A stretch of 64,000 bases of DNA from Thermoplasmata archaeon (GCA_023269235.1 JAHFTW010000008.1:1-64000); one strand, 5' to 3'; numbered from the stretch's first letter, positions 25,501 through 33,992 are shown. Notes: generated by a model from the letters alone, not told the origin. Numbers and translations are program-made.

Positions 25501-25748
25501 GCCGGTTTCTTTTGTGCGGGCATCGCAGCGCGCTTTCACCGGATGCGTCGATTCGCCAACCCCTTCCAACGCATCCCGGACGGCTCCGACGGCGACGCCG
25601 CGTTGAGCGCCTGGATGCCAGGATGATTCGGTTGGGGCAGCGCGAAGCGCCGCTGGCCGCGCTCCGCGCGGCCTCACGATGCGTTCAGGTTGGGGTCGTC
25701 GCCGTCGGAGGCCACTGGACGCACCTGGCGGGAGCCGAATCGGCCGGC
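25501..25748 (-). repeat. Diverged intergenic element, copy B
   Basis: This is the second copy of the element at 9781-10045, in the opposite orientation. Reading the minus strand, the blocks occur in the same order: GGCCGAT, CCAGGTGC, AGTGGCC, CCCAAC, GGAGCGCG, CGGCGCT, GGCATCC, GGGATGC, CGACGCATCCGG and GCGATGCCCG. The internal hairpin arms GGATGCGTTGG and TCGACGCATCC pair fully when G-U is allowed, while copy A has one A-C mismatch. Many of the differences between copies in this hairpin are transitions. No ORF is shared by both copies without a stop. Confidence 0.7.
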
Positions 25749-25831
25749 CCCCTGGAAAGGGTTCAGCCTTGTGAGGTGCACCGGGCTGGTGGGTCTTGGC
25801 GCTGTGCGAATCGCGGGAACGAGGAAAACGT

Positions 25832-26041
25832 CTACGCGCCGACGCGCAGCTGGCGCTCGACGTGGCGGCGCGACTTGTCCAGGCGACGCAGGGCCCCCTT
25901 GGCCTGCGAGAGTGCCTTGGCGCGGTCGCGCGACTCGCCGTGGCCCATGAGCTTCGTCTCGTGCGCCTCGAGGTGGCGGATGGCGTCGTTGATGTCGTGG
26001 AGGAGCGCCTGCAGGCTGGCGCGGCGCGAACTGGGGTCCAT
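25832..26041 (-). CDS. Small helical protein of unknown function
   Basis: I do not recognise this 69-aa protein. It is rich in Arg, Lys, Glu and Ala and should be almost wholly alpha-helical (LLHDINDAIRHLEAHETKL ... SQAKGALRRLDKSRRHVERQL), possibly a short coiled coil. A TATA-like element (AGCTTATCAG on the minus strand, near 26066) lies 25 nt before the ATG, which supports a real leaderless gene. It sits between element copy B and the Fe-S carrier gene. Confidence 0.65.
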   Translation of the reverse strand: MDPSSRRASLQALLHDINDAIRHLEAHETKLMGHGESRDRAKALSQAKGALRRLDKSRRHVERQLRVGA

Positions 26042-26158
26042 GCCGTGGCCGACAAGGGGGGCGCTGATAAGCTGGAAGGGAGCGCCTCCTGGAACACCAA
26101 GATGGGTTCACACCCCTCAACGGCACCCTCAAGTAGGACCTCGAACTGAAAGAAATCC

Positions 26159-26542
26159 ATGACCCAAACGGTCCAGAGCACGGCCCCCGAGGGCAGCGTC
26201 AAGTTCGAGGCCACCCTCTCCATGACGGTCACCGACCTCGCGGCCAAGAAGCTCCAGGAGTTCCTCGGCGACAAGCCGCTCGGCTCCGTCGGCGTGCGCA
26301 TCAGCGTCCAGGCGGGCGGCTGCTCCGGCGCCTCCTACGGCATGGAGTTCTCCGAGACCCCCGAGACCGGCGAGATGACGCTCGTCGCCAACGGGGTCAA
26401 GCTGTTCGTCCACCCCTCCTTCGCGACCCTCCTCAACGGCATCAGCATCGACTTCGTCGACGAGCTCATGGGCGGCGGCTTCAAGATCGGCAACCCGAAC
26501 GCCAAGTCGGGCTGCGGCTGCGGCAAGTCCTTCTCCGCGTAA
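26159..26542 (+). CDS. A-type iron-sulfur carrier (IscA/ErpA/HesB)
   Basis: This 127-aa protein carries Fe-S clusters to target apoproteins. The three conserved cysteines are present: QAGGCSGASYGMEF in the middle and SGCGCGKSF at the C-terminus. About 20 residues precede the family core. It lies near the Mrp-like ATPase and the E1/rhodanese gene, and the Fix/Etf module upstream would be a consumer of clusters. Confidence 0.92.
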   Translation: MTQTVQSTAPEGSVKFEATLSMTVTDLAAKKLQEFLGDKPLGSVGVRISVQAGGCSGASYGMEFSETPETGEMTLVANGVKLFVHPSFATLLNGISIDFVDELMGGGFKIGNPNAKSGCGCGKSFSA

Positions 26543-26576
26543 GCGCAGGGACTCCTTCCCTTCCTCCCTCCTCCCC

Positions 26577-26729
26577 CTATTCTTCGTCCAGCTCGTTCTC
26601 CGCGTGCCGCAGGGCCTGCTCGCGCGTCAGCCCCATCTCCATCGCGGCGCGGACATGCTGGTCCCGGTCGTCGGCCGCGAGTGCTGCCAGGTTCGGGAAG
26701 CGTTTCGGGTCGAGTTTCTCATGGGGCAT
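26577..26729 (-). CDS. 50-aa protein of unknown function
   Basis: This gene is too short for the ORF track. The product MPHEKLDPKRFPNLAALAAD... continues with MEMGLTREQALRHAENELDEE: soluble, charged and helical, with no cysteines. A TATA-like GGTTTAGCC near 26750 on the minus strand is about 24 nt before the ATG, the same layout as neighbouring leaderless genes. I do not recognise a family. It converges with the Fe-S carrier gene. Confidence 0.6.
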   Translation of the reverse strand: MPHEKLDPKRFPNLAALAADDRDQHVRAAMEMGLTREQALRHAENELDEE

Positions 26730-26776
26730 GCTCGCCCATCCGGGCGCCAGGCTAAACCGTTGCCGGCCTCCAAACC

Positions 26777-26785
26777 CATAAATAC
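26777..26785 (+). promoter_or_regulatory. TATA box before the HhH protein gene
   Basis: CATAAATAC, about 70 nt before the ATG, predicts transcription from near 26805. That leaves a leader of about 40 nt containing the inverted repeat at 26811-26831 and a GGTGA Shine-Dalgarno. Confidence 0.6.
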
Positions 26786-26810
26786 AAGATTGTGCTAGAC
26801 AGCTTCACCA

Positions 26811-26831
26811 TGTGGCATACACAATGCCACA
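26811..26831 (+). promoter_or_regulatory. Perfect inverted repeat in the 5' leader
   Basis: TGTGGCAT-ACACA-ATGCCACA is a perfect 8-bp inverted repeat, placed just after the expected transcription start and 15 nt before the ATG at 26847. It may be an operator or an mRNA hairpin controlling access to GGTGA. Confidence 0.6.
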
Positions 26832-26846
26832 CATCAAGGTGACATC

Positions 26847-27539
26847 ATGGACCTCAAGCAGATCAAGGGCATCGGCCCCGCCAAGCAGGAGAAGCTCAAG
26901 CTCGCCGGCATCACGAGCGTGGACCAGCTCGCCCGCGCCGACGTCGCCGCCGTGGCCGCCAAGACCGGCCTCGCCCCCGACGCCGTCAAGGAGCTCAAGC
27001 AGAAGGCCACCGGCCTCGTCCTCGTCGAGGACCTGAAGGGCGTCGGCCCTGCCACGCTCGGGACCCTGAGCCAGGCGGGCGCCGAAAGCCTCCGCGAACT
27101 CTACGACGCGGGCGCCGAGTGGCTCGCCGCCGAGATCCAGCTCGCCCAGCACAAGCTCGCCGACCTCCAGCAGAAGGCCGAGGAGCTCGCCAACCGCGTC
27201 GCCGTCGACGCCAAGACGCCCGAGGGCCGCAAGGCGCTCGTCGGCGAGGCCCGCGAGGCCGCGCTCGACGCCGCCCTGAAGGCCGAGAAGGCCGGCCGCC
27301 AGGCCGTCGCCGCCGCGAAGGACGCCTCCGAGAAGGCCGTCGCTGCCGCCCGATCCGTCCAGGAGAAGGCCCCCGCGCTGCTCCTGCAGGCCGAGGCCGC
27401 CCTCAAGGACGCCCAGGCGAAGGCCCAGGCCGCCGCCAAGAAGGCTGAGACCATCCTGAAGGCCGAGGCCCAGAAGGCCAAGGCCACCACGGAGCGCGTC
27501 GTCGCCCAGGCGCAGAAGCGCTTCAACAAGGCCGCCTAA
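26847..27539 (+). CDS. Helix-hairpin-helix protein with long Ala/Lys helix
   Basis: This 230-aa protein begins with two helix-hairpin-helix units (LKQIKGIGPAKQEKLKLAGI and LVEDLKGVGPATLGTLSQAG, residues ~3-85), which bind DNA backbone in many proteins. From ~residue 90 to the end it is an uninterrupted Ala/Lys/Glu/Gln-rich helix with quasi-repeats (AAAKDASEKAVAAA, KAQAAAKKAE), resembling histone H1 tails or amphipathic coiled coils. It may be a nucleoid-associated protein; that is inference. Its leader contains the inverted repeat at 26811. Confidence 0.75.
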   Translation: MDLKQIKGIGPAKQEKLKLAGITSVDQLARADVAAVAAKTGLAPDAVKELKQKATGLVLVEDLKGVGPATLGTLSQAGAESLRELYDAGAEWLAAEIQLAQHKLADLQQKAEELANRVAVDAKTPEGRKALVGEAREAALDAALKAEKAGRQAVAAAKDASEKAVAAARSVQEKAPALLLQAEAALKDAQAKAQAAAKKAETILKAEAQKAKATTERVVAQAQKRFNKAA

Positions 27540-27603
27540 GCGCTGCCCGTCTCCTTTCCCCTTCCTTCTCCCTGTTCTTTGGCCCCCATTCCGTCCTCGG
27601 TAG

Positions 27604-28413
27604 CTATTGCTCCGCCTTCCGGAACGACAGCACCGCGAGGCCGAAGAAGAGCGCCGCGAACAGCGCCATCGCGACGAACTCGCTCCACATCGGGATGGTC
27701 TCGCCGAAGAACTGCACCTGGCTGCGCTGCGACAACGTGGCGAGGTCCGGGGCCAGGTTGGCGGGGTCGAGGAGGATGCGGCGCAGAGGGTCCACGGCGT
27801 AGGTGAGCGGGTCGAGCCGGTTCAGGGCCGCCAGCCAGAGCGGGACATCCTGGAGCGGGAACTGCGAGCCCGAGAGGAAGATCATCGGGAACAGCAGGAA
27901 CTGCATGACGGCCTGGAAGCCGTCGATCTTCTTCATGCGGCTCGCGACGAAGACCCCGAACGCCGTGAGTGACACCGCCATCAGGAGCGCGCCGCCGAGG
28001 AACTGCAGGATGGCGACGAAGCCCAGCGAGACGCCGACGACGGGGGCGAGCACGAGGATGAGGCAGCCCTGCAGCGTCGCGACGACGGCGCCGCCCAGCA
28101 CCTTGCCGGCCAGGATGCTGCTTCGGCTCACGGGGGCGACGAGCATCTCGCGCAGGAACCCGAACTCGCGGTCCCAGACGATGCTGACGCCGCTGAAGAT
28201 GGCCGTCGTGATGACGTTCATCGCGACCGCGCCCGGGAAGATGAACTGCTGGTAGCCCGGCACCAGCTTGCCGAGGCCATAGCCGAGGACGAACAGGAGC
28301 AGGATGGGCTGCACGAAGCCCGTGATGACCCGGGCGGGGCTGCGCGTGAAGCGGATGAGTTCGCGGCGCCACACCATGAGGGCCGTGCGTACCTCGTTGC
28401 CGAACTGCGTCAT
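27604..28413 (-). CDS. ABC-2 type transporter permease
   Basis: This membrane subunit of 269 aa has six hydrophobic segments (for example VQPILLLFVLGYGLGKL, ILQFLGGALLMAVSL, FVAMALFAALFFGLAVL) and the ABC-2/DrrB-like layout, including FREMLVAP and NRLDPLTYAVDPLR. It forms an exporter with the ATPase gene 45 nt upstream. The substrate (drug, lipid or polysaccharide) cannot be inferred. Confidence 0.9.
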   Translation of the reverse strand: MTQFGNEVRTALMVWRRELIRFTRSPARVITGFVQPILLLFVLGYGLGKLVPGYQQFIFPGAVAMNVITTAIFSGVSIVWDREFGFLREMLVAPVSRSSILAGKVLGGAVVATLQGCLILVLAPVVGVSLGFVAILQFLGGALLMAVSLTAFGVFVASRMKKIDGFQAVMQFLLFPMIFLSGSQFPLQDVPLWLAALNRLDPLTYAVDPLRRILLDPANLAPDLATLSQRSQVQFFGETIPMWSEFVAMALFAALFFGLAVLSFRKAEQ

Positions 28414-28458
28414 GCGGCACCCTCCAAGGATGCCCCAACTCCTGCCAAGGATGCCAAC

Positions 28459-29508
28459 TTAGCGCCCCCGGGTGCTGGCCATCCACGCTCGCGCCATGGC
28501 GCCATCCTGGGCGCCTTCAGGACGGATCTCGTGGCCGGTGAAGTGCATGAAGACGTCGTCGAGGCTCGGCTTGTGGACGCTGACGTTGCGCACGCCCGTG
28601 CCGGCCGCGCCGACGATGCGGGCCACGGCGGCCTCGCCGTCCGGCACCTTGAGGACGAGGCCTTTCGCCGTGGCCTCAGCCGTCATGCCCTTCTTGGCGA
28701 GCGCGGCGGCGGCCTTCGCGTCGTCCGCGGTGGAGAGCAGGACCTTGTCGAGGCCGACCTGGGCCTTGAGCCGGGCCGGCGTGTCGAGGGCGACGATGCG
28801 ACCGTGGTCGATGATGGCGATGCGGTCGGCGTACTCGGCCTCGTCCATGTAGTGCGTCGTCATGAACACGGTGACGCCCTGCTCGTCGCGCAGGCGGCGG
28901 ACGTCGGCCCACATGCGAGCGCGCGTCTGCGGGTCGAGGCCGACCGTCGGCTCGTCGAGGAACAGGATGTCGGGCGTGTGGAGGAGCGCACGGGCGATCT
29001 CGAGGCGGCGCGCCATGCCGCCGGAGTACTTCGAGACCCGGTCGGAGCGGCGATTGGTGAGGCCGACGACGGCGAGCACGCGCGTGATGCGTTCCTCGAC
29101 CTCGCGCTTGGGGACACCGTAAAGAACCGCGTGGAAGCGCAGGTTTTGCTCCGCGGTGAGCTGGTCGTCGAGGGTGCGCTCCTGGAAGACGAGGCCAATG
29201 CGGCGGCGCACCTCGCGCGGGGACGTCTCGATGTCGAAGCCGGCGATGGAGGCCTTGCCGTCGGTCGGGCGCAGGAGCGTGCAGAGCATCTTGATGGTCG
29301 TGCTCTTGCCCGCGCCGTTGGGGCCGAGGAAGGCGAAGATCTCGCCTTTGCGCACCTGCAAGTGGACGCCGTCCACGGCGCGCACGCCCTTCTTGAAGGT
29401 CTTGCCGAGCCCCCGGACGTCCACGATGACGGGCTGGGCCACGTCCGGCGCACGGCGCTGGAGGCTGGCGACGGGGACGCGCAAGGCGTCCGCGGACTTG
29501 GGGGCCAC
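28459..29508 (-). CDS. ABC transporter ATPase (DrrA-like)
   Basis: This is the ATP-binding subunit of an ABC-2 exporter. Walker A is LGPNGAGKSTTIK, the signature is KYSGGMARRLEIA, Walker B is DILFLDEPTVGLDP, and the H-loop follows in MTTHYMDEAEYADR. A C-terminal DUF4162-like region (LDKVLLSTADDAK ... KPSLDDVFMHFTGHEI) is present. The track start at 29562 lies almost on the promoter TATA, so I chose the GTG at 29508; no other good start lies between. It is followed by the permease. Confidence 0.9.
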   Translation of the reverse strand: MAPKSADALRVPVASLQRRAPDVAQPVIVDVRGLGKTFKKGVRAVDGVHLQVRKGEIFAFLGPNGAGKSTTIKMLCTLLRPTDGKASIAGFDIETSPREVRRRIGLVFQERTLDDQLTAEQNLRFHAVLYGVPKREVEERITRVLAVVGLTNRRSDRVSKYSGGMARRLEIARALLHTPDILFLDEPTVGLDPQTRARMWADVRRLRDEQGVTVFMTTHYMDEAEYADRIAIIDHGRIVALDTPARLKAQVGLDKVLLSTADDAKAAAALAKKGMTAEATAKGLVLKVPDGEAAVARIVGAAGTGVRNVSVHKPSLDDVFMHFTGHEIRPEGAQDGAMARAWMASTRGR

Positions 29509-29565
29509 GGCAAGCCCACTGAGATGTCGTTGAAAGAGTCCACTCTGGGGGCGGCCGGCCACGTC

Positions 29566-29572
29566 CTTTATC
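29566..29572. promoter_or_regulatory. Shared divergent TATA element
   Basis: CTTTATC is centred 26 nt before the GTG of the plus-strand CBS-like gene, fitting a leaderless transcript. Read on the other strand it is GATAAAG and is the only TATA-like element for the divergent ABC transporter operon. Confidence 0.6.
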
Positions 29573-29594
29573 GTCGTCGGAGGAATCGCGGCGC

Positions 29595-30638
29595 GTGGCC
29601 ATCGCCAAGGACATCCTCGACCTCGTCGGGAACACGCCGCTGGTCTATCTCGACCGCCTGCGCGCCAGCGTCAACAAGGGCCAAGGTGCCCGTGTCGTCG
29701 CGAAGCTTGAGATGTTCAACCCCGGCTCCAGCGTGAAGGACCGCATCGGCCTCCCGCTGATTCGCGCCGGCGAGAAGGCGGGCCTCCTGAAGAAAGGCGG
29801 GACCATCGTCGAGCCGACCTCGGGCAACACCGGCCTCGGCCTCGCGATGGCGGCCGCCCTGCTCGGCTACCACATGGTCTGCACTGTTCCCGACAAGGTG
29901 CCGAAGGAGAAGCAGGACCTGCTGAAGGCGTATGGCGCCGAGGTCATCGTCTGCCCGACGAGCGTGGACGCCGACGACCCGCGCAGCTATTACAAGCAGG
30001 CAGAGCGGATGCGCGACGAGGAGGGCGCCTACCTGCCCTACCAATACTACAACCAGGCGAACCCGACGGCGCACTACAAGACGACGGGACCCGAAATCTG
30101 GCATCAGACCGACGGCAAGGTGACGCACTTCGTTGCCGGCATGGGCACCGGCGGCACCGTCTCGGGCACCGGGAAATTTCTCCACGAGGCCAGCAACGGC
30201 CGTCGCCGTCCTGCGGGCCGTGTCAAGGTGGTCGCGGTGGACACCGTCGGCTCCGTCTTCACGAACTTCCACAAAACGGGCAAGTTCCCTCGTGACATCC
30301 ACCAGTACCTCATCGACGGCATCGGCGAGGACTTCATGCCGACGACGGTGTGGTGGGACGAGATCGACGCCGTGGAGCAGGTGAGCGACGAGGACGCCTT
30401 CCTCATGCAGGCCAAGCTCGCCCGCGAGGAGGCGCTCTTCTCGGGCTCCAGCGCCGGCGCAGCCGTCCACGCCGCATTCAAGCTCGCCAAGAAGCTCCCC
30501 AAATCCGCCCTCGTCGTGACCCTGCTGCCCGACATCGGCGACCGCTACCTCAGCAAGTTCAATGTCGAGTGGATGGAGGCGAAAGGCTTGACCAAGGCGC
30601 CAGCCTATCTTCGCAAGATGACGAAGCGGGGTACCTGA
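29595..30638 (+). CDS. Cystathionine beta-synthase-like PLP enzyme
   Basis: This fold-type II PLP enzyme of 347 aa condenses serine (or an activated serine) with homocysteine or sulfide. The PLP lysine lies in NPGSSVKDRIG, the substrate loop is EPTSGNTGLGLA, and the phosphate loop is GMGTGGTVSGTG. It has no CBS-domain regulatory tail. DEIDAVEQVSDEDAF and the overlapping cystathionine gamma-lyase gene favour cystathionine beta-synthase over cysteine synthase. GTG start; the stop overlaps the next ATG. Confidence 0.85.
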   Translation: MAIAKDILDLVGNTPLVYLDRLRASVNKGQGARVVAKLEMFNPGSSVKDRIGLPLIRAGEKAGLLKKGGTIVEPTSGNTGLGLAMAAALLGYHMVCTVPDKVPKEKQDLLKAYGAEVIVCPTSVDADDPRSYYKQAERMRDEEGAYLPYQYYNQANPTAHYKTTGPEIWHQTDGKVTHFVAGMGTGGTVSGTGKFLHEASNGRRRPAGRVKVVAVDTVGSVFTNFHKTGKFPRDIHQYLIDGIGEDFMPTTVWWDEIDAVEQVSDEDAFLMQAKLAREEALFSGSSAGAAVHAAFKLAKKLPKSALVVTLLPDIGDRYLSKFNVEWMEAKGLTKAPAYLRKMTKRGT

Positions 30639-31795
30639 TGGCCAAGCTCACCAAGAAGGACGCCTTCGCCACGCGTGCCGTCCACGCCGGTGTCCACCCC
30701 GACCCGGTCCACGGCGCCGTCAACCCGGCCATCCAGCTCAGCACCACCTTCGTCCAGCCGGCACCCGGGAAGCCGCTCACGTTCGACTACTCGCGCGCCG
30801 GCAACCCGACTCGCGAAGCCTTGGAGGAGGCCATCGCTGAGCTGGAGGGCGGCGCCACCGGGCACGCCTTCTCGTCGGGCCTGAGCGCCCTCGACGCTCT
30901 CCTGCGCACGCTCGATGCGGGCGACCACATCGTCGCCGCCGAGGACGCCTACGGAGGCAGCATCCGTCTCCTGAACCGCGTCCTTGCTCGCCAAGGCATC
31001 AAGACGACGTTCGTGGACACGCAGGACCCCGCCAACACGCAAGCCGCGATGACCAAGAAGACGAAGGTCGTCCTGCTCGAGACACCGACGAACCCTCTCC
31101 TGCGCGTCTCGGACATCAAGGCGAACGCGGAGGTCGCGCACGACGGCAAGGCGATGCTCCTCGTGGACAACACGTTCATGTCACCTGCCCTCCAGAATCC
31201 GCTCAATCTCGGCGCGGACGCGGTGTTCCACAGCGCGACAAAGTACATCGGCGGGCACTCTGACGTCCTCGCCGGCGTCGTCGCGTGCGCCGACAAGAAG
31301 CTCGGCGAGCAGGTCAAGTTCCTCCAACTCGCCGTCGGCGCGGTCTGCCCGCCGTTCGACTCGTTCCTCCTTCTACGCGGCCTCAAGACGCTGGTCTTGC
31401 GCATGGAGCGTCACGGCGAGAACGCCGCCTTCATCGCGGGCGAGCTTGCCAAGCACAAGGCGGTCGGGAAGGTCTTCTACCCCGGCCTTGCGAAGCACCC
31501 GAACGCCAAGGTCCACGCCAAGCAGGCGCGCTCCGGCGGCGGCATGCTCAGCTTCGAGCTCCACGACACGAAGGCCGCGCTCGCTTGCGTAAAGAAAACC
31601 CGCTTGTTCCAGCTGGGCGAGTCGCTTGGCGCCGTCGAGTCGCTCGTCCAGATTCCGTCCCTGATGACCCACGCCAGCGTCCCGGCCGAGATGCGCCGCA
31701 AGACCGGCCTCGCTGACGGATTGATTCGCTTGAGCGTCGGCGTCGAGGACAAGAAAGACTTGTGGGCCGACCTGAAGCAGGCGATTGAGGCCTAA
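30638..31795 (+). CDS. Cystathionine gamma-lyase/synthase family enzyme
   Basis: This Cys/Met-metabolism PLP enzyme of 385 aa has the PLP lysine in FHSATKYIGGHSDV, with LSTTFVQ, FDYSRAGNPTR and SSGLSALDALL upstream. Paired with the CBS-like enzyme it completes reverse transsulfuration, homocysteine to cystathionine to cysteine. The ATG shares its A with the previous stop. The track start at 30350 lies inside the upstream gene and is wrong. A gamma-synthase activity cannot be excluded from sequence. Confidence 0.9.
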   Translation: MAKLTKKDAFATRAVHAGVHPDPVHGAVNPAIQLSTTFVQPAPGKPLTFDYSRAGNPTREALEEAIAELEGGATGHAFSSGLSALDALLRTLDAGDHIVAAEDAYGGSIRLLNRVLARQGIKTTFVDTQDPANTQAAMTKKTKVVLLETPTNPLLRVSDIKANAEVAHDGKAMLLVDNTFMSPALQNPLNLGADAVFHSATKYIGGHSDVLAGVVACADKKLGEQVKFLQLAVGAVCPPFDSFLLLRGLKTLVLRMERHGENAAFIAGELAKHKAVGKVFYPGLAKHPNAKVHAKQARSGGGMLSFELHDTKAALACVKKTRLFQLGESLGAVESLVQIPSLMTHASVPAEMRRKTGLADGLIRLSVGVEDKKDLWADLKQAIEA

Positions 31796-32928
31796 CGGGC
31801 CTGCAACGCCAACGACTGCTTCCACAACGCGCCCTCGACATTGACACGGCGAATGCGCACCTTGCCGGTGGCGGGGTCCTTCAGGTCGTCGAAGCGTAGG
31901 GGGGCAATCTTGCCGTCCACGAGCGCGATGAGCGCGTTGCCGGTCCCGTTTGCGAGGAAATCCACCGCGCCGGCGCCAAGGGTGCGCGTGTACTGGACGT
32001 CGAAGGCGCACGGGTCGGCACAGCGCAGTTCGTAGCCGATGATTTTCGTGATGAAGCTGGTGTCGTTGCCCTTCGCCTTGAGGCGTGGCATCAACAGGTC
32101 GCGCACGACGCGGCCCAAGTCGACTTCGCTCATGCGGGGGTTGTTGTGCTCGTCCAGCTCCAAGTTGCCGACCTTGGCCTTCAGCTCGGCGGGGTCGAGG
32201 CGGTCGAGGATTCCTTCCGCGAGGACGGCGAGGCCCCAGTCGTGGCCGGCGGCGCGGCGCTTCTCGATGGCCTTCTCGACGATGGCGACAACCTGGTCGA
32301 GCTTGATGGGGCCCGCGGGGAATTCTTCCGCGATGACCGCGAGGTCGGAGCCCGAGCCGATGGCCATGCTGAGCGCGAGGTGGCCGGCGCTGCGGCCCAT
32401 GGCGGTGACGAGGTACCAGCGGCCCGTCGTCTTGGCGTCGACGCGCAGGTTCTTGCAGAGCTGGGCGCCAAGCTGCTTCGCTGTCTCGAAGCCGAACGTG
32501 GGCGCCTCGTTGGGGAGCGGCAGGTCGTTGTCGATGGTCTTGGGAACGTGCGCGACGCGGATGGCGCCCCCCATGGCGGCGGCGGCCTTCATGGCGGCCG
32601 TGGCGGTGTCGTCGCCGCCGATGGTGACGAGGTGCGTGATGGCGAGCGCCTTGAGCGACGCGGCGACGGCGGCCATGTCCTCCGGCTTCTTCGTCGGATT
32701 CGCTCGGCTCGTGTAGAGGATGCTGCCGCCCTGCGTCTCGATGCCGGCGACGTCGGCCTCCGTCAACGGCTTGCAGGCGGCCGTGTTGCCTTTGATGAGA
32801 TTGGAGTAGCCCTTGGGGATGCCCACGACGGTCCAGCCTTTGGCGCGGGCGGCGAGGGTCACCGCGTTGATGACGCCGTTCAGTCCAGGAGCGGGGCCGC
32901 CGCCGTTGAGGACGCCGAGGGTGGGCAC
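31792..32928 (-). CDS. 6-phosphofructokinase, probably PPi-dependent
   Basis: This group A phosphofructokinase of 378 aa makes fructose 1,6-bisphosphate. The phosphate-donor loop is LNGGGPAPGLN. The two diagnostic positions read GGDD (ATP enzymes have GGDG) and PKTIDND (ATP enzymes have PGTIDND), the combination linked to pyrophosphate use. AMGRSAGHLA and the FGFETAK stretch are also typical. Start: GTG at 32928, about 27 nt after a TATA-like CCTTAAC; the longer track ORF runs into the aldolase gene. It lies directly downstream of that aldolase. Confidence 0.9.
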   Translation of the reverse strand: MPTLGVLNGGGPAPGLNGVINAVTLAARAKGWTVVGIPKGYSNLIKGNTAACKPLTEADVAGIETQGGSILYTSRANPTKKPEDMAAVAASLKALAITHLVTIGGDDTATAAMKAAAAMGGAIRVAHVPKTIDNDLPLPNEAPTFGFETAKQLGAQLCKNLRVDAKTTGRWYLVTAMGRSAGHLALSMAIGSGSDLAVIAEEFPAGPIKLDQVVAIVEKAIEKRRAAGHDWGLAVLAEGILDRLDPAELKAKVGNLELDEHNNPRMSEVDLGRVVRDLLMPRLKAKGNDTSFITKIIGYELRCADPCAFDVQYTRTLGAGAVDFLANGTGNALIALVDGKIAPLRFDDLKDPATGKVRIRRVNVEGALWKQSLALQAR

Positions 32929-32978
32929 AAGGGGGCCACGGGGCGGCGCGTTAAGGATTTGGCGCGAACCTTTCCAGC

Positions 32979-33992
32979 TTAGGCCTTCTTGCCCAGCGTC
33001 GCCTGCGCGTTGGCGTTGGCGACCGCCTGGAACTCCTTCTGCGCCTTCTTGACGTTGGCGGCCTTCCCGGCCCACGCCTTGAGCGCCGGCTCCTGGAGGG
33101 CGCGGCCGTAGCTGAACGAGAGCACCCACGGGTGTGGGCCCAGCGTGTTCATGATGCGCAGGTGGTCGGTCGCCTGCTCAGGCGTTTGGCCGCCGCTGAG
33201 GAAGACAATGCCAGCGACCGTCTTCGGGACGTGGGCCTTGAGCGTCTTGACGGTGCGCTCGGCGACCTCCTGGGCCGTCGCCTGCTTCGGGCACTTCTTG
33301 CCCGCGATGACCATGTTCGGCTTCAGCAGGACGCCGGGCAGGTGGACGCCCATCGTCTTGAGCTCGCTGAAGAGGTTCTGGAGCGCTTGGCCGGTGACGG
33401 CCTCGCAGACCTGGATGGTGTTGTCGGCGTCCATGAGGACCTCGGGCTCGACGATCGGGACCAGGCCGGCCTCCTGCGCGAGGGCGGCGTAGCGGGCGAG
33501 GGCGTGCGTGTTGGCGTGCAGGTTCGCGGGCGTCGGGGTGCCGGCGCCAATGGTGATGACCGCGCGCCACTTCGTGAAGCGGGCCCCCAGCTTGGCGTAC
33601 TCGGCAAGGCGCTCCCGGAGGCCGTCGAGCCCCTCGGTGATCTTCTCGCCCGGGTAGCCCGCCATCTCCTTGGCGCCGGTGTCGACCTTGATGCCGGGGA
33701 AGACGCCCTGGTCGAGGAGGATCTTCGTGAGCGGCGTGCCGTCGGCCGCCTTCTGGCGAATGGTCTCGTCGTACAGGATGACGCCGGAGACGGTCTTGGC
33801 GACGTCCGGGCTGGTGAACAGGAGGTGCCGGTAGTCACGGCGGGCGGTCTCCGAATTCGGGATGCCGATGGCTTCGAAGCGCTTGGCGATCGTGGCGTTC
33901 GACTCGTCCGCGGCGAGGATGCCCTTGGGGGCGGCGACGAGCGCCTTGGCGGTCGCCTCCAGGTGGGACTTCTGGGTGGGCGTGAGGTGCAT
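32979..33992 (-). CDS. Class I fructose-bisphosphate aldolase (eukaryotic type)
   Basis: This Schiff-base aldolase of 337 aa splits fructose 1,6-bisphosphate. It follows the classical eukaryotic/bacterial class I family, not the archaeal DhnA type: GILAADESNATIAKRF, LLFTSPDVAKTVSGVILYDET, RFTKWRAVI, and the Schiff-base lysine in GVLLKPNMV. The ATG at 33992 (MHLTPTQKSHLE) is about 25 nt after GGTTATGGG, which contains the track's earlier ATG (34019) and looks like its TATA box. It pairs with the phosphofructokinase gene, giving two consecutive glycolytic steps. Horizontal origin is plausible. Confidence 0.92.
   Translation of the reverse strand: MHLTPTQKSHLEATAKALVAAPKGILAADESNATIAKRFEAIGIPNSETARRDYRHLLFTSPDVAKTVSGVILYDETIRQKAADGTPLTKILLDQGVFPGIKVDTGAKEMAGYPGEKITEGLDGLRERLAEYAKLGARFTKWRAVITIGAGTPTPANLHANTHALARYAALAQEAGLVPIVEPEVLMDADNTIQVCEAVTGQALQNLFSELKTMGVHLPGVLLKPNMVIAGKKCPKQATAQEVAERTVKTLKAHVPKTVAGIVFLSGGQTPEQATDHLRIMNTLGPHPWVLSFSYGRALQEPALKAWAGKAANVKKAQKEFQAVANANAQATLGKKA

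Noticed and set aside
25504-26132. Overlapping ORFs on both strands between the ABC-F and Fe-S carrier genes
   Set aside because: Apart from the 69-aa helical ORF with a well-placed TATA box, none has a promoter or conserved composition.
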